Source: Microplitis mediator (lineage: Eukaryota > Arthropoda > Insecta > Hymenoptera > Braconidae). From it: a stretch of DNA of 64,000 bases. The DNA lies in contig NC_079974.1 of the NCBI RefSeq assembly GCF_029852145.1, positions 23,538,082-23,602,081 of the forward strand, written 5' to 3'. The position numbers were made by a program, and so were the translations under genes. The notes under the pieces were generated by a model, which was given only the letters and a program-made list of their open reading frames with translations, searched no databases and was not told the origin of the DNA. Of this stretch, positions 13,626 through 25,495 are shown piece by piece. Positions within the stretch are counted from its first letter, which is position 1. The number at the start of each line of letters is the position of its first letter.

Positions 13626-14298
13626 CCCGTGAAAAAATATTCTGATCAGACTATATCAGGCCTGATATGGAAATTGGCCATATCAGACTATATATGCTTT
13701 GATATAAGTATATCAGACTATATATCAGACCAAATTTATTTAAAAAAATATGTAAAAAATAAATATCAATAAATTTTTATTGTGTATAAAAAAATCTATC
13801 GTGTTCAACTTTCATGACACATCTTTTCGAATACAATTTGAGGTAACTTGATATTTTTAACCTCTATAAAGGCTTATCAAATTATATCAAGTCTGATCAG
13901 GATTTTTATTCACAGGTATATCAATTTATATATATATATATCAGACTATATAAAGTCATATCAAGTTATATCAAGCCTGATCAGGGATTTTTTTTTTAAG
14001 TATATCAAAGTATATATAACTTTATAAGGTTATATCAGGCCATATCAGGACCTATTAGAAATAAATATAACATTATATATGAGCTTATCAAGTTATATCA
14101 AGTCTGATATAGGCATATCAAATTGATAAGGCTTGATCTGGCCTGATATGGCCAATTTTCATATCAGGCCAGATCAGGACCTATCAAAAATCAAATATGG
14201 ACATATCAGATCATATCAGGCCAGATATGAATGTATCAAAAATTTTGATATGGCCTTATCAGCTCATATCAAGCCTGATCAGAATATTTTTTCACGGG
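13626..14298. mobile_element. TATATCAGGCCTGATATGG word-array element, copy 1
   Basis: 673 bp, ends CCCGTGAAAAAATATTCTGA inverted on the right, TA on both sides. Interior is variants of TATATCA(A/G)GCCTGATA around a core near 13770-13865. Confidence 0.85.
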
Positions 14299-15674
14299 TA
14301 GATAATTAGTTTTTAATTACAATACAAAAGGGCCTAATTTCGGTAAGTGGTGGACCGGTTTTTGAAAAAATAATTTAGAAGCCTCGTCCGTGTCAATGTG
14401 CCGATGAATACTTAAATGTCGAGCTTTGAATTTAAAATTTATTACTACCTACGGGTTCAATACTACACTGATATATAAACATCGATATGCCAATATGTAT
14501 AGATATATGTAAATGTATACATAATATAGCATGACGCCTTGTGATATTACGTAATAAATCATAAGAATACAGAAGTATCATAGAAAATATGGATCCACGT
14601 TAACCAGGTCTCTTTCGCTATATTTTTACCATCCTCTCAACTGCTATACATATTATCGTTTCGTTCCATTCTACTCCACACTCTTTGTATCTGATCAAAG
14701 TCAATCTATTTCATATTTCCAATTTATTCCTCAGGGTATATTAATATATACATTCATACTTGCTCTTTATCTCTGCCATATCAGTTGTCTGTATTCTTCA
14801 ATATTATATCTCATAATGTCAATGAACGGTATATTTAATTTTTCGACAGAGGTTCGGCAGTAAATTTATCCAGTATTCAGCAGCAGTTCAAATATTCCAG
14901 TAAAAATGGAAATTTGTCTTGAAGAAATGGACAAATGTCCTGTCTGAATTGAAATGAAATTTTTCGAGTCCTGAAGGCTGTCGATGGTCACCTTCTTTGT
15001 GGATTAATCGGTAATTTTTTTCATTCCGCCTTCTGATTATCATTCCAAATTATTTTCAAGGTTTTCTTAAAGCAATATAATATAAAATATTAACATTATT
15101 ATCGGTGTTGAAATATTTCATTGATGTGTGTGTATGCATGTATACATCAATTGGCATTTAATCGATAAGACGACATTGGAACACCTCTGTTGGGAATGAT
15201 TTATAGTATTGTATTGCTACGGCACGACAGTTTGATTTTATTGGCCGGAAGGGATGAACGTTTGCACAGTTCATGGATTTTGAAGCCTGCCAAGTGGGCA
15301 TTTTCCTATCGAGTACAGACGTGTGAACATATATACATATATACCTACATTACTACATTATATTATTGCTCATGGTCACATAAGTTCGTCTACTCAACAC
15401 GTATTTAATGTTTTTGCGGGCTCTCTCATATTTCTCGCATAATTTCGCTCTATGGAAACTCGTTTACAACCCCCTACAATTGCTTATAACGAGCTTGGAC
15501 TGTACAATGAAATGTTCGCACAGTGGAATACTTTTAAAATTCAATTTTTTTAATAAAATATAAATTTTTTGACAGCAATTATTAGTTTGTTTGGTAACTT
15601 TTTTTTTTTTAATAAATAAGTAAAAAAAAAATAAAGGCAATATTCAGGTGAACTCAAATGAGTACAAAAAAAAA
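14299..15674. other. AT-rich unique sequence
   Basis: No gene seen. Confidence 0.5.
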
Positions 15675-16292
15675 AAATTTGGAAAATCCAAAAGTGCACG
15701 CCTCGAACGCTCATGTTATGTTTTTTTTTAAAAGTTAAATTTCGAATAAAATTGAATATCCCGCTCTTTTCCCATAGAAATTTCCATGGTAAATATACGG
15801 TAATAAAAGTAAAAAAAAAATTAATAAGGAGAACATTCCTAATGAAAAATGGCGGCAGTGTGTGTTTGTTTACATGTAAGATTGCCGGTTTTAACCGTAA
15901 TGATTTATTTTTAAAAAAACGAGAAGGCCTACAGTAGTGATTTTCGAAAGGAACCTTCTTTGCTTATTTCTGAAAATTTTGAAAAAAAAATTAAGTAGTT
16001 TCGTCAAGTCGTTTTCGAGATATCCGTACCACGCCGTTTTTTTTAACCACAGACTAATGGACGTCCACGATAAATTTTTTTTAATGAACTTTTTTTTATA
16101 TTAATACATATTCGACAAATTAAAAAAAGTATCAGGATTATTCATTAGTGTTTCAGCTTTATATTGATGTGCTTTTCATAATGTGTAAGAGTAATAGAAA
16201 AAAAATATATGCACTTTAATGAGTGGAAATCGTGTGACCTTGACAGGTCGGTTATAAAGCACAACCTCTCCGCTTCGCTTCCGAGGCGTGCA
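15675..16292 (-). mobile_element. GCACGCCTCG family, short subfamily, copy 1
   Basis: 618 bp from AAATTTGGAAAATCC to CCGAGGCGTGCA. It shares with the long subfamily the two ends, the AAAATGGCGG block (15847-15855) and the following GAGAAGG.CTACAGTAGT block; the rest is diverged. A 74-codon frame (15713-15937) is open in this copy and nearly so in the one at 18570, but is low complexity and probably not translated. Confidence 0.8.
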
Positions 16293-16751
16293 AAATAATA
16301 AATATAACGTAAAGAAGAATGGAGTAAATTAATAAATTTTTAAAAGAATAGAGTAATCAACGAAGCAAACGGGGAGAGGCTTGCGTTTACGGTAAAAAAT
16401 AAAAGTGAGCGAGTAAGAGGGATTTAAGTATAGAGTACAGAACATAATGTCTAGAGGCTAGAGAGACCTCGAGTATCCTGATATACGGTGGAAAGGAACA
16501 AGGGCCTCGGGTAAAGTAGTGTGTTCTCAATTCCTTTGACAGGGTATGACCAGATGAGGACCAAATTGCCTTTGAGACAACTCGGAAAACATTCTTTTGC
16601 ACTTAACTATATATTGACAAAAAATAAACAATCTCCAGTCCAAGTTTTAACAAAAAGTTTATGAGAAAATATTTTTAAAATACGTCAGTTTAATCCATTG
16701 GAGCTCTATATATGTACATGTATATAGATATATGTCATTGATCAAACGCTG

Positions 16752-16797
<46 letters not shown>

Positions 16798-17520
16798 TTT
16801 TCCTTACTTATTTTTATTTTTATTTTTATTTTACTCTTAAGCTCATCGACATTTTCCAATACAATACTCAATCATCCTTCGGAACTTTATCGAATCGTAA
16901 TGTAGTATCCAGTGGGTGATTTTATATTGATTGAACTGAAACTCTTAAAGATATAAATTGTACAGCGACAAAATGAAAAATAATCTTTGAGTGTATGATT
17001 TTTAGTTTCCGTCGATAAATACTTTTTATATATTTATTTATCCGGATATTTTTTGGCCCTGAAGCCGAAACTTACTGAGGGTCGTATTTTTCAAATTAAT
17101 TAATTAATAAAAAAAAAAAAAGTATAGTTATTATATGTATTCAAGCATTGAATTGAAGAAATATAATTCATTAATACCACCAGCAGAATTTCTTTTATCG
17201 AATTTATCTATTGAAACTATCCAACAAATTTTTTAATTAAAAATATTTTGAATTGACGCGTTTTTATTTTTACAAAACAAAATTAACTAATTTATAAATA
17301 CAGTTTAAATACTGAATATTTTTTTTAAAAATAGGTTAGAGGGGTATGTAGTTACCGTGGTAATTAATCAACATCGGGCATGAATGTTGTATTTAACAAG
17401 CGATGAGTTGGTACGGGCTATTAGCCAACGTTCCCTTATTCGTTTTATCCGACAGTTAAGACCGATGACGTGGGACTTTAAATACCCGCTCACTTACCCG
17501 ATTATTCTGCAATTATACTA
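16293..17520. other. AT-rich unique sequence
   Basis: Contains the (TA)n run at 16754; no gene seen. Confidence 0.5.
16754..16796. repeat. (TA)n microsatellite
   Basis: About 21 TA units uninterrupted. Confidence 0.95.
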
Positions 17521-17948
17521 CACTGAAAAAAAGATTTATTTTAGCCAACTAAGATTTATTTGAGCCAAAGATATCGAATATTTGGATATGGTCAAATAAA
17601 TATTTAATTGTGAGAAATATATAATATATTTGTGTAGTTTGATTGCGTAAAATAAGTGATTTATTTGTGGTAAAGAAATGATCCAATTGCTACAAATAAA
17701 TAAGGGCTTCAAATATGTGTATAGTATCGCCAAATTTTAGGTTATTTGTCACAAATTTAATATCTTTACCACAAATATATCAATTACTTACCACAAATAA
17801 ATTATATATTTCCGTCAAATTATAAAATTATTTGAATCAACTGTCATATTTTGTTGTACCAAATATATTCATTTGTCATTAAGAAATATTCAAGAAAAAG
17901 CCACAAATAAATTGATTTATTTGGGACAAATATTTCTTTTTTTCAGTG
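17521..17948. mobile_element. CACTGAAAAAAAGA element with ATTTATTTG words
   Basis: 428 bp, inverted ends CACTGAAAAAAAGA, TA on both flanks (17519-17520, 17949-17950). Interior made of CAAATAAAT/ATTTATTTG words in both orientations. No transposase. Confidence 0.8.
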
Positions 17949-18000
17949 TATTTACTATCCCAACTATTATATTTTATAAACATATGTAATTCATAATATA

Positions 18001-18036
18001 GGGGACGGGAGGGTAAAACGGACCACCCCAAAGATT
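18001..18036 (+). mobile_element. Orphan left end of a GGGGACGGGAGGG element
   Basis: TA followed by GGGGACGGGAGGGTAAAACG and GACCACCCC has the form of the left ends of this group. No inverse partner was found to the right; the region to 18569 holds AT-rich GAAAATTC-like words and then a GCACGCCTCG insertion. Confidence 0.4.
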
Positions 18037-18569
18037 TGGTAATTAAAGACGAAACTAAAATATACTGATCAATAAAATTACTTCAAATAGAAAAAGAGAT
18101 CTATTATTTCCTTGGCGGCCCCATTTTTTCCGTCTCTCTCTAAATTGTCAAAAATAATTTGAAAATTACAATACAAAAGGAATTGGATTTTCATAACTAG
18201 ATATTTGAATTGTATTTTCAATGAAAAAAGCTTTAAATTTAATATACGTAATTTAATAATCAAGTTGGTATTCAAAATTAAGAAAAAAAATATGAATTTT
18301 AATAAACGTACTGAAAATTAATACTTGATTTTCAAATTTTCAAAGCAAGTATCGAAAATTCTGAAACATATATTGAATTTTAAAAATTCTATTTGAAATT
18401 TCATAATACTTATTTGAAAATTCATAAAAAAGTATTTGAAAATCCAAAGTGTTAATTTGAAAGTTCAAAAACGTGTATTTTGAATTCTATATGAAATTAG
18501 TAATGAAATTTCAAGCACAAATGTATGTGTTTATTGCGTTATATACAATTTTTGAAAATTTAAACAACT
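18037..18569. other. AT-rich stretch with GAAAATTC-like words
   Basis: TTTGAAAATT(C/T) variants recur from about 18230 to 18560, suggesting the remains of another word-array element with lost ends. Confidence 0.35.
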
Positions 18570-19183
18570 GCACGCCTCGGAAGCGAAGCGGAGAGGTTGT
18601 GCTTTATAACCGACCTGTCAAGGTCACACGATTTCCACTCATTAAAGTGCATATTTTTTTTTTCTATTACTCATACACATTATGAAAAACACATCAATAT
18701 AAAGCTGAAACACTAATAAATAATCCTGATACTTTTTTTAATTTGTCTAATATGTATTAATATAAAAAAAAGTTCATTAAAAAAAATTTATGGTGGACGT
18801 CCATTAGTCGGTGGTTCAAAAAAACGGCGTGGTACGGATATCTCGAGAACGACTTGACGAAACTACTTAATTTTTTTTTCAAAATTTTCAGAAATAAGCA
18901 AAGAAGGTTCCTTTCAAAGATCACTACTGTAGGCCTTCTCGTTTTTTTAAAAATAAATCATTACGGTTAAAACTGGCAATCTTACATGCAAACAAACACA
19001 CACTGCCGCCATTTTTCATTAGGAATGATCTCCTTATATTTTTTTTTACCTTTATTACCGTATATTTACCATGGAAATTTCTATGGGAAAAGAGCGGGAT
19101 ATTCAATTTTATTCGAAATTTAACTTTTAAAAAAAAACATAACATGAGCGTTCGAGGCGTGCACTTTTGGATTTTCCAAATTT
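18570..19183 (+). mobile_element. GCACGCCTCG family, short subfamily, copy 2
   Basis: Opposite orientation to the copy at 15675 and nearly identical. The left junction is ACTGCACGC, the only copy not preceded by TT. The right end CCAAATTT runs into a T-rich flank. Confidence 0.8.
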
Positions 19184-19941
19184 TTTTAATTTTTTTTTTT
19201 TACAGTGTAGATCTCTAATTTCAACATTAATTTTACATCTTCTCATTAAAGTATCAAATGCATAGAATCCTTTTTCAAGATCAGTGTTTCAATTTAAAAA
19301 AAAAAAAGTGAAATTAGGTCATCTGACAATTTAAAATGTATAAAAAAGTTTTTATGTCCAAGTTGGATTACATGGTTACTCAGTAATCTTGAACTAGCAG
19401 TACAAGAAACATAAACTTTTTATCAGTTTGATATCATCCAGTGGTCTACAGTACGTGTGCTAAATCATAATACTGCAATTGCTATTTTTTTGTTCATCAA
19501 TTGACGTGGGGTAATAATATTACTGCAATATTTTCAAATTTACAGCACGTCTAGTTTTGTTATCTCACGTAGTCTTCGAATTCCTACAGTAAATAACCAT
19601 TTGTAGTTACTACATTACACTTTATTTTAAATTTCCTGTCCCATATTAACGAAAATAACAATAGCAGGCTTAGTATCTTGTCGTTCTCTGTTGCCAAATA
19701 ATTACAAAATATTGAAATTATCCATAATCATAGATCTTAAAATTCTTAATATTTCTCATTAGTGCGAGATAATTTATTTTTCATACCTAGACAATTTACA
19801 AAAATTAGAAATTAAAGACCGTAATTTTCAATTTGTACCTGAGATGAATTACGGGCTAATGTCTAGAACATTAAGATTTTTAAATACGTCGCCAGTCTGC
19901 TGATAAGTGGAGGGGAGTAATTAGTCTCGATGTATGTAAGG
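19184..19941. other. Upstream region of the Cdc73-like gene
   Basis: Begins with an orphan CACTG-type right end (TTTTTTACAGTG before TA, about 19195-19209). The rest is unique and AT-rich. Confidence 0.45.
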
Positions 19942-19981
19942 TATAAAGGGCACAGCGTATTTCTAAAATATTCATTTCAGT
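19942..19981 (+). promoter_or_regulatory. Core promoter of the Cdc73-like gene (TATA box and TCAGT initiator)
   Basis: TATAAAG lies at 19942-19948 and the arthropod initiator TCAGT at 19977-19981, about 35 bp further on and so slightly wider than the usual spacing. The first ATG of the Cdc73-like frame follows about 115 bp downstream, giving a short leader. A retrocopy would not normally bring its own core promoter, so this TATA/initiator pair suggests that the locus is or was transcribed. No start-site data are available; the assignment rests on motif order and spacing. Confidence 0.5.
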
Positions 19982-20094
19982 ATTGAAAAACTTCCGAGTC
20001 GGATCTAAGAAAAATACGCTTAGAAGAACTGGTAAAATTGTTGTTCAATTATAGAAAAAAATTGTGTTGTGTTTTTTTGTGAAAGATATAAAGT

Positions 20095-21072
20095 ATGGTG
20101 ATCATAAAAATGGCAAGAGTTGTAGAATATTTAAGTCGTAAAGTGTCGGAGCAAGTCAAAAGAATTGCTGAGCACCAATCGTGTTCGCCTCTGGTGAAAA
20201 AACCTAGACATGTTCAAGGTGTCTATTCTGAAGCTGTCTTGAGTGAATCGGGAGCATTCAAAGAACTTGAGAATGAACCGAAAACATTTGAAGTGAGTGA
20301 TGAAGAAGAAGCGAAGTCTGAAGCAGATGATCTGACGACTCTAGAAGAAGCTCAACAACAAGGAGCATCAACTGATACTGAGTCGCTGGAATTGATTCAG
20401 CCAAAGTCTGACGCAAATAATAATAATTCAGCAGAAGTGCCAGTTGCTGAATCACCAGAATGGTCATTGCTCAAAATCACTATCCACAGGTGCCTCCATG
20501 AGCGATTACTAAAATTTCTCGTTGGACCGGAACATGACATTGAAAAATTTGCAAAAAAATGGATTATTGCATGAATTCAATCCCTATAATTATGGTTCCA
20601 AATACTTGCGAGTCATTGGTTCGCATTTTCAACATTAAATATTTGCTTCAAGATTTGAAATTCGAGAGGAATGTAGAACGGCCATATTTCATTGGCAGAT
20701 CTTCTATAATCATATGCAGACCCGATTCAAATGGCAGTTCATCACCTTATCAAATCTGTGACGATCCTAGGTCGTTGATAACACGAGATTGGCTTCGTGT
20801 CGTAGCGGCATTCACTGACGTGCAAACCCTCCCAGTTCATGGGATGGCCTTGCAAAGGCGATCCATCTGTTATTTTAAGAAAAATTTGTGGTTTCCATGT
20901 TAAATATAGTGATGTTCCAATTCATAAAGATGTTGAAAGACAAAAAGTTTTTGTCATTGAAGTGAGCCGCACTGACAGGACCAAGGACACCGCAGCTCTT
21001 TCCAACATTTGGAAAGTAATTGATTCCAACATGTCAACAAATACCTCTAAATTATTATTTTTTGCAATTTAA
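20095..21072 (+). pseudogene. Cdc73/parafibromin (hyrax)-derived gene, shortened, with two compensating frameshifts
   Basis: Cdc73 is a subunit of the nuclear Paf1 complex, which travels with RNA polymerase II. Three adjoining frames make up the homology. Frame 1 (20095-20574, 159 codons; a second Met at codon 6) has QVKR and KKPR about 13 residues apart, matching the basic segment after the N-terminal domain of Cdc73, followed by an acidic Ser/Glu/Asp-rich linker. Frame 3 (from about 20559) holds PIIMVPNT, LLQDLKF and RDWLRVVAAF, and frame 1 resumes near 20840 with QFMGWP, FHVKYSD and IWKVIDSNM; these follow the order of the Ras-like Cdc73 C-terminal domain, where human has PIIIIPA, LLQDLKF, QDWDRVVAVF and QFKGWP. 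The N-terminal ~110 residues and much of the middle of the ~530-residue family protein are absent. One shift is at a run of seven A near 20553, the other within or near the C-rich stretch at 20827-20833; together they restore the frame. No introns are apparent. It could be a decaying retrocopy, a divergent paralogue with sequencing errors, or a shortened domesticated gene. Homology confidence is high; functionality is unresolved. Confidence 0.8.
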
Positions 21073-21366
21073 TTAATTAATTAATTTATTTATTTATTTC
21101 TTTATTTCCTTATCAACTCATGTACAAATAATTTTTTGCAATTTAATTAATTAATTAATTTATTTATTTATTACTTTATTTCCTTATCAACTCATGTACA
21201 AATAATTTTTTGCAATTTAATTAATTAATTAATTAATTAATTTATTTATTTCTTCATTTCTTTATCAACTTATGTACAAATAATTTTTTGCAATTTAATT
21301 AATTAATTAATTAATTTATTTATTTATTTCTTCATTTCTTTATCAACTTATGTACAAATAATTTTT
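21062..21366. repeat. Four-copy tandem repeat of 74-78 bp overlapping the end of the Cdc73-like frame
   Basis: Units begin with TTGCAATTTAATTAATTAA at 21062, 21136, 21210 and 21288, each ending in a TCAACT(C/T)ATGTACAAATAA block. The first two periods are 74 bp and the last two 78 bp, differing by added ATTA steps. The stop codon of the Cdc73-like frame (21070-21072) is inside the first unit, so the repeat has grown from the 3' end of the gene. Confidence 0.9.
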
Positions 21367-22852
21367 TAGAATACAAGTTTATGATTAACATGTGTAAATA
21401 AGCATAGATAATATTTACTCTAGGAGTATACCTTTAAAATTTAATTTCTAAAATTAATTGATTTTCATTTTTTGTACATGATTGAAATAAAACAAAATTG
21501 AATTTATATTTGTGCATTTTATCAATAATTTATTCTTTACTTAGTAATTAGTAGAACATTTTTCAGGAAAAAATCATCAGACCTGGTCATGCATGATCAT
21601 GCCCGAATATTGGCCCGCCCATATTGGAATCCAGATACCCATGGTTTTTCATGAATCCTGCATGACTTTTCTTTCTTCGCCATTCATGATCATGCATTGA
21701 ACAGAACTTTTCATGATCATGCATGAATCATGAAAAGTTATGTCTGTATAACGATTTTCTCCCGGGTTGTCAGCATGCGAGCGCGAACAATGCTTGTATT
21801 GTTTGCTCAAATGTCAATCTCACCAATTAAACATTCAATTAAACCCTTACAGACTGCAGATGACGAGTCTTGGCTGTTCATAACCTAGTGTAAAATACTG
21901 TTCCAACATTCGCATTGCTCGGGTATTACGACATGCATGCACTTGCAGATATTCCTCTAAGCATAATAAGTAATAAGACAACACAAGGTACGAGGGTTAA
22001 GATGCTTCTGCCTCGGTTTTACCCTCACCCCATCTTCACCCTCACCTCATCTTTATCCGGTTTCCAGGATTCAAATAACCACCCACCTCGTCACTAGAAT
22101 ATATTATGTATGCAAGATTGCATCCAACAATTTGCAACATCCCCGGTATCACCAAGTTATACGCGGTTGAGCCTCGTAACCGCGCGCATTCATACGCGCA
22201 CGCGGTATAAGCTGCGGCAAATGCAGATCCAGATCTAGATCCGGATCTAGATCTGCATCAGCATCAACTGAACTCTTAAGAGAAACAGACGAGCTTTGGA
22301 TTGCAAGAGCTTCAGAATTGCCTACACTAGTCTTTACAGTGAATAAAATCAACAATTGAACTAGTTATGCGTACGCTGTACACAACTTTCATATATATGT
22401 GAATTAAAAATAAACGATGCGCATTTTGTGTAGTCACGCGTATACACTTTATTGTTTTATTTTTTTTTTTTTTCTATACCTGAGTAGTTACTCGCTCATT
22501 AATGAGCTATTTTTTTCGAGCGTACTTGGACAATGATGATGACTATGACTTTCTCTCTCTCATTGTTAAAATCCCGACTTAAGCCTCCAGGCAGCTAGTT
22601 ATAAACTTTATGAAAAGATATTATTCACCTTTCAACTCTATTATTTTTTTTTTTTTGTAACTTTTATTCATGTTTCGTCTTTGGAAGTTGAGCGAATTTT
22701 TTTTTCTTCAAGACTTGATGAAGTCGTAGATAATTTTAAAGTTGATGAAACATCCTGAATAATTATACATTTCACTAATTTTTTTTTACTCTCAAGAAAA
22801 AAATAAATTCTTAAATGAAGTTTTTTTAAAATCACTCGGGTATCAGAAAGTA
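21367..22852. other. Downstream region of the Cdc73-like gene
   Basis: AATAAA at about 21486-21491 could serve polyadenylation. Includes the CATGATCATG element (21564), a perfect 24-bp palindrome at 22231-22254 and a minus-strand open frame at 22152-22364 of uncertain meaning. Confidence 0.45.
21564..21766. mobile_element. Probable CATGATCATGCATG word element
   Basis: Repeated palindromic words TTCATGATCATGCATGA lie between imperfect ends CAGGAAAAAATCATCAGAC and the inverse of CCGGGAGAAAATCGTTATAC. Ends are diverged, so the borders are approximate. Confidence 0.4.
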
Positions 22853-23476
22853 GGGGAGACCGGGGCAAGACGGCCCACCTGGGGCAAGAAGGCCCACCTC
22901 AAAAATTAACCAAAATTTTTTTTTTCTTGTTTTCTCTTGATTATCACAAATTTAGATTATTTACTCATTTTTAGCCCGATACGTGAAACTTGGGGCAAAA
23001 TGAACCACTCAAAAATTCTAAAAGAAAATGTATTTCATAGTATTATAACCTGGTCATGATTAATTTAATATAAATATCATTTTTTGGTTAATTATATGGA
23101 TTTGGATTAAAATAGAGCATTTGAAAAAGTTAAAAAAACCAATAATCAATTTTCTACAGAAGTGAAAAAATGACTCGTATTATATCAAAAAAGGTTATTT
23201 CGAGTAATATTAAAGTAAATACAGTTGTTAAAGAGAAAAATATAAACATTTGTTACGCAGGAAATTTTTTTGCAATTAAAAAAAAAAAAATTTTTTTCAT
23301 TTTCATTTTTTTTCGGAGGGGGCCGTCTTGCCCCAAAAAAAAAAATTTTTTTTCAGGAGCTTCACCTAAATTTTGGTGAATTGAGTTCAAGTTGGACAAG
23401 AGTAAATCGACTTGATGGTTAAAAGCCACAAATAATAATAACCGGCTTAGGTGGGCCGTCTTGCCCCGGTCTCCCC
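22853..23476 (+). mobile_element. GGGGAGACCGGGGCAAG family, copy 1
   Basis: 624 bp with ends GGGGAGACCGGGGCAAGACG inverted at the other end, flanked by TA on both sides (22851-22852, 23477-23478). The GC-rich ends contrast with an AT-rich interior. The word GGGGCAAGACGG/CCGTCTTGCCCC also recurs inside. An interior 69-codon frame is a shared by-product of recent copies, with no domain. Confidence 0.85.
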
Positions 23477-23487
23477 TAAGTACTTCA

Positions 23488-23600
23488 TATTTTTTAGGGA
23501 GAATCCCATTTCGCCCGCAAAAAATGAAAATTTTTTTTATTTCCTCCCCGAAAACTTATTATTGTTTTAAACACCCCGTTTTGCACCCCTCCCCCTCTCC
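23488..23600. mobile_element. Right-end remnant of a GGGGAAGG...CAAAACGGG-type element
   Basis: Contains ATCCCATTTCGCCCGCAAAA followed by CACCCCGTTTTGCACCCC, matching the right half of the elements at 30907 and 41483, and ends CCTCTCC before TA. No matching left end is seen; it directly follows the copy at 22853-23476. Confidence 0.5.
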
Positions 23601-24588
23601 TATTTAATTAATATTAAAAAGGAGAACTAAATTATGTTACTAATTTCGAGCATTATTTGATAGAGAATAAAAAAAAGCTAAAGTAAAGTAAAGAGACGTT
23701 TGCTTTGTAAATTATTAAAATGAAAGAGCTAGGTAAAACTGATTTGGAAAATGAGCGCGTACAAATTACAAGAGCTGGTATAAAGCCGGTACTACTGTGC
23801 GATGTTACCTCTTGGCTCTTAGCTCTATCCGTGGGCTCTGGCTTAGTTTAAAAGTGCCCGAAACCGGGTGCATGAAGCGAGTACAGCTAGACGAGGAATA
23901 AGAGAAGAGCAAATATGGAGTAGAGTGCCGAAAACGAGGAGTAAAGAGAAAAGGAATAATATGTATAAAGGAAGCCAGCCGCCGAAGAACGCCGATATTT
24001 TAGCTGCTGAAGGAGGAGTAAACTAAGTACTCTGTTTAATCTAGCATGTTGCATAAATGCATAATCCTCAGTCCTCCTTTATTCTCTCATTCTTGTGCTT
24101 TTTTGTCTTCACTCATTTTTTTTATCAAACTGTCATTCGTGTTTTTCATTTCATCAACATTAGCATTACTAACAATACCAAGCACTGGTTACATTTTACG
24201 AGAAAAATATCCGCTCCCCTGAGAAATGATTTCCATCTCTATTTCGTTTCATTTAATTTAAACTTTGTTCCTATTTTTTATAAGTTATTTAAAGTCGATC
24301 GAGCGCGTTTGGTGGCGTACGTGGGCGTCTTTTATTCAAATCGAGGAGCGCCTTACCCGGGGCCGTTCAATGAAATAAAACGTGGGTGCGATAAGAGAGC
24401 CTTTAAAATCGATCCCACGTTTCATCCACTTTGGGTTAAATTCTCTGTCTCACAGCATTTTCAACAAATAAAAGTAACAGTTATCCCAGTTATTGATACC
24501 GCTAACCGCCCGAGCATATATTAGCTCGAGAGCTATGCAATACGTATTTTAAATAAATTACTATCTGCTCTAAATTTAAGTGTAAACT
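23601..24588. other. Unique sequence, GC higher at 23750-24050
   Basis: A 155-codon frame (24057-24524) is open but unrecognisable; its first half is low-complexity Phe-rich. Confidence 0.45.
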
Positions 24589-25495
24589 CCCGATGAAAAA
24601 AGATTTTATACAATTGTATAAAATTATATACAAAAAATGGCCCGATCCAATTGTATACAACTGTATAAAAATTGTATACAATTCTATACAAATTGTATAC
24701 AAGTCTATATAATTATATACAATTTTATATAAATTATATACAATTCTATATAATTTTATACAATTCTATATAATTATAGACAATTCTATATAATTTTATA
24801 CAATTCTATATAATTATATACAATTCTACATAATTTTATACAATTCTATATAATTATATACAATTCTATATAATTTTTATACAATTCTATATAATTTTAT
24901 ACAATTCTATATAATTATATACAATTCTATATAATTATATACAACTCTATATAATTTTATACAATTCTACGTAATTATATACAATTCTATATAATTTTAT
25001 ACAATTCTATATAGTTTTATACAATTCTATATAGTTTTATACAATTCTATATAATTTTATACAATTCTACATAATTATATACAATTCTATATAATTTTAT
25101 ACAATTTTATATAATTTTATACAATTCTATATAATTTTATACAATTCTACATAATTATATACAATTCTATATAATTTTATACAATTCTATAATTTTATAC
25201 AATTCTTTATAATTATATACAAGTCTATATAATTATATACAATTCTATATAATTTTATACAATTCTATATAATTGCAATATATAGAATTGTATATAATTA
25301 TATATACTTGTATATAATTATATAGACTTGTATACAATTTGTATAGAATTGTATACAATTTCTATACAAATTGTATACAATTGGATCAGGACATTTTTTC
25401 TATCCAATTATATATAGTCTATATATAATTATATATAGTCTAGATATAATTGATATATAATTCTATACAATTGTATAAAATCTTTTTTCATCGGG
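24589..25495. mobile_element. TATACAATTCTATATAATT word-array element
   Basis: 907 bp, ends CCCGATGAAAAAAGATTTTA inverted, CT on both flanks (24587-24588, 25496-25497). The left arm is a long near-tandem run of the 20-bp unit TATACAATTCTATATAATT(T/A); the right arm is the inverse. Confidence 0.85.

Noticed and set aside
15713..15937. Small frame shared by GCACGCCTCG elements (also 18924-19145; long-subfamily frames at 910 and 28327)
   Set aside because: Low-complexity, contains frame changes between copies, no domain; explained by element identity.
20095..21072. Viral (polydnavirus-type) gene in a wasp genome
   Set aside because: The recognisable motifs are those of cellular Cdc73; no viral gene family or viral integration signature is seen in the window.
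23170..23379. Conserved small frame beginning MTRIISKKV in four GGGGAGACC copies (also 37668, 48301, 62534)
   Set aside because: Shared because the copies are recent; it runs into homopolymers and has different ends in each copy.
24057..24524. 155-codon plus-strand frame
   Set aside because: Phe/His/Ile low-complexity first half, no recognisable motif, no promoter or splice support.
24600..25490. Regular short direct repeats suggesting a CRISPR-like array
   Set aside because: No spacers; the units are a degenerate palindromic word inside a transposable element in a eukaryotic context.
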